6,048 bases of DNA. It comes from Bacillota bacterium. Its GTDB lineage: Bacteria > Bacillota > Desulfitobacteriia > Desulfitobacteriales > Desulfitobacteriaceae. The notes beneath the pieces were generated by a model. That model was not told the DNA's origin and made no database searches. It saw only the letters and a program-made list of their open reading frames with translations. The stretch covers positions 1 to 6,048 of the forward strand of contig JAJZSC010000226.1 of the NCBI GenBank assembly GCA_021849995.1, in the 5' to 3' direction. The stretch's first letter is position 1, and every line of letters begins with the position of its first letter. The translations under genes were made by a program, and so were the position numbers. Below are positions 4,748-6,048 of the stretch, one piece after another.

Positions 4748-5617
4748 ATGAAGTATAAAAGTTTCAACTCTATGTTGGATGACGTTAAAAATAAAGGTCC
4801 CGTAAAGGTGGCGGCAGCAGGTCCTGCCAAGAAAGAAGTTCTCGAAGGGTTAAGGTTGGCTCAAGCTGAGGGAATTATTGAGCCCATATTAATTGGGGAT
4901 TCGGGTTGGATATTTCAGCGTGCAAGAGAAGCTGGTTTAGATCTCAGCAAGGCTGAAATAGTTAATGAACCCCGTCTAGAGCTGCCCGCAGCGAATATTG
5001 CTGTTGACATTATTAATAACAATCGCGCAGATTTTATTATAAACGGTTATGTAAGAACTCAGCACATTTTACAGGCAGTTTCACGTCCGGAAAGAGGGTT
5101 AAGGACTGATCGAGCTTTAAGCATGTTAACAGCTATCGAGAGCCCAAAATTCTCTCATCTAATCTTTATAGCAGATACTGCATTTCATGGGTCTCCAAAT
5201 AGTGAGATCAAGTTAGATATTCTCGATAATGCTATCAGTTATTTAACAGTTCTTAAAGTAGAAAAAATTAAAGTAGTCCTATTGTCAGGAAACAATGTAG
5301 CCGATGAACCTTCAACATTAAAAGCTCAGGAAATTTTTGCCAATTTGTCTCAGAAATACCCTGGGTTAATTGTGGAAGATTCGTTAAGCCTTGAGTCAGG
5401 ATTTAATGCTGATCCAGATATCTTTCTAACCCCTAATGCTGATTCCGGTAACATCCTTTCTGAATCACTGGTCCATTTGACAAACGGGTCTATGGCGTCT
5501 ATTGTGTTAGGCGCGCAGGTTCCTATTGTTTTAGTTACACCGAATAGTACTTCTCAAAACCTCTTTAACTCTCTGATTATGGCAGTTCGATTTCGCCAAG
5601 CAAAAAATACTTTCTAG
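4748..5617 (+). CDS. Phosphate acetyl/butyryltransferase-family protein (divergent, Ptb-like)
   Basis: The protein is 289 residues long. Its order of conserved blocks matches phosphate butyryltransferase/acetyltransferase: VKVAAAGPAKKEVLEGLRLA (19-38), ILIGD (47-51), ADFIINGYVRTQHILQAV (94-111), GLRTDRALSMLTAIESP (117-133), HLIFIADTAF (137-146), DPDIFLTPNADSGNILSESL (222-241) and SIVLGAQVPIVLV (251-263). The family moves acyl groups between CoA and phosphate in the cytoplasm. Compared with B. subtilis Ptb from memory, the conserved Lys-Gly in ADVLMKG is Asn99-Gly100, the DGPLALDNA block is EDSLSLESG (210-218), and the loop before the DADI-type strand is about 15 residues shorter. No butyrate or acetate kinase gene is adjacent. 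The ATG at 4748 is chosen because GGAG lies 9 nt upstream; the TTG at 4733 is less well placed. Family membership is firm, the substrate is not. Confidence 0.82.
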   Translation: MKYKSFNSMLDDVKNKGPVKVAAAGPAKKEVLEGLRLAQAEGIIEPILIGDSGWIFQRAREAGLDLSKAEIVNEPRLELPAANIAVDIINNNRADFIINGYVRTQHILQAVSRPERGLRTDRALSMLTAIESPKFSHLIFIADTAFHGSPNSEIKLDILDNAISYLTVLKVEKIKVVLLSGNNVADEPSTLKAQEIFANLSQKYPGLIVEDSLSLESGFNADPDIFLTPNADSGNILSESLVHLTNGSMASIVLGAQVPIVLVTPNSTSQNLFNSLIMAVRFRQAKNTF

Positions 5618-5682
5618 AGCAATAATTTTTTAAAACAAATAACTTGTTGGATTTAAAAAATCTGGAGTATGAAAGTAATTTT

Positions 5683-5717
5683 AAAGGAGTACCATCACAC
5701 GATGATACTCCTTTTTT
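5683..5717 (+). terminator. Intrinsic terminator of the phosphotransacylase-like gene
   Basis: AAAGGAGTA (5683-5691) pairs with TACTCCTTT (5706-5714). After one mismatch CATC (5693-5696) pairs with GATG (5701-5704) around an ACAC loop. Six Ts (5712-5717) end the structure. It lies between two convergent genes and its stem could also slow minus-strand transcription, though the minus side lacks a proper T run. Confidence 0.88.
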
Positions 5718-5728
5718 AACTATCTTTT

Positions 5729-6048
5729 TCACTCATCCCTTTTCATTTCTTTAGCTAAGTGAATCGTACGCGGAAACGGTGAGTAATCTACCTCCATATG
5801 AAAATTGGGTGTTGGCCAGTTGAACCTCTCACGTTGTTTAAGGCGGAATGCTGAAGAATGCTTCTTAAGCTCAAAGCCAATTCCTGAATAAAGCTTTTTC
5901 GGGTCAATCGGTTCTACTTCAAGAACACCCGAACTCCTCGCCAGGCTCATGACTTCCAATCCTAGATCACTTCGAACCAGAAGAGCAGAACTTTTTTCTG
6001 ATCCATCCGGTACCCAATAGTCCCCTACTGAGCTAGCCGCGCATTCTG
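5729..6048 (-). CDS. FrhB/FdhB-family protein (coenzyme F420 hydrogenase/dehydrogenase beta subunit-like), C-terminal 105 residues
   Basis: The frame is open from the right edge of the window to a TGA at 5731-5729, and the N-terminal part lies outside. The visible part starts ECAASSVGDYWVPDGSEK and continues LLVRSDLG and VLEVEPIDPKKL. This corresponds to the family pattern xADISVGDxWxPDG, xVIVRTxxG and a following EPID block in the FrhB_FdhB C-terminal domain. Such proteins are cytoplasmic iron-sulfur flavoproteins that pass electrons between hydrogenases, formate dehydrogenases or other donors and F420, NAD(P) or ferredoxin. The last 45 or so residues (after EPID) are basic and rich in aromatics and match nothing I recognise. 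A TTG at 5959 is internal to the frame, not a start. It ends 12 nt from a terminator shared with the convergent gene. The partner and cofactor cannot be told from this fragment. Confidence 0.7.
   Translation of the reverse strand, partial: ECAASSVGDYWVPDGSEKSSALLVRSDLGLEVMSLARSSGVLEVEPIDPKKLYSGIGFELKKHSSAFRLKQRERFNWPTPNFHMEVDYSPFPRTIHLAKEMKRDE

Overview
The window looks like the chromosome of an anaerobic, endospore-forming Firmicute, most likely class Clostridia. The reasons are a small acid-soluble spore protein (SASP) gene with a consensus-like forespore promoter, strong AGGAGG ribosome sites, AT-rich intergenic DNA, intrinsic terminators, and a [NiFe]-hydrogenase maturation operon near an FrhB/FdhB-type flavoprotein gene and a phosphotransacylase-like gene. 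The genus cannot be named from the sequence alone. I see no insertion sequence, phage gene, tRNA, rRNA or CRISPR array.

Layout. Positions 1-2535 (minus strand) carry a tightly overlapping operon, hypF-hypC-hypD, with hypD running off the left edge. HypF makes the thiocarboxamide that becomes the CN ligands of the [NiFe] site, and HypC and HypD form the scaffold on which Fe(CN)2CO is built. Positions 2536-3007 are a complex intergenic region. They hold a probable hypF promoter, a 32-bp palindrome, a plausible + strand promoter followed by an imperfect hairpin, a 39-nt G-free C/U-rich stretch with an anti-Shine-Dalgarno core, and a strong terminator. Together these suggest an undescribed small RNA of about 120 nt. 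A sigma-G-like promoter follows, and then the SASP gene (3008-3226, +).

Positions 3227-3464 separate two convergent genes and contain hairpins that act as terminators. Positions 3465-4442 (minus) encode a GRHPR-type glyoxylate/hydroxypyruvate reductase that starts with TTG and has a minus-strand promoter and an inverted repeat in its leader. Positions 4443-4747 are a divergent intergenic region. Positions 4748-5617 (+) encode a divergent, orphan member of the phosphate acetyl/butyryltransferase family. A strong terminator at 5683-5717 separates it from the convergent C-terminal part of an FrhB/FdhB-family gene (5729-6048, minus, cut by the right edge).

The genes fit a fermentative or hydrogen-metabolising spore former, but only hypFCD form an evident operon. 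The rest are monocistronic units with their own control signals. The most interesting non-coding stretch is 2640-3007. The most unusual proteins are the phosphotransacylase-like protein, which lacks a Lys conserved in Ptb, and the very acidic SASP.
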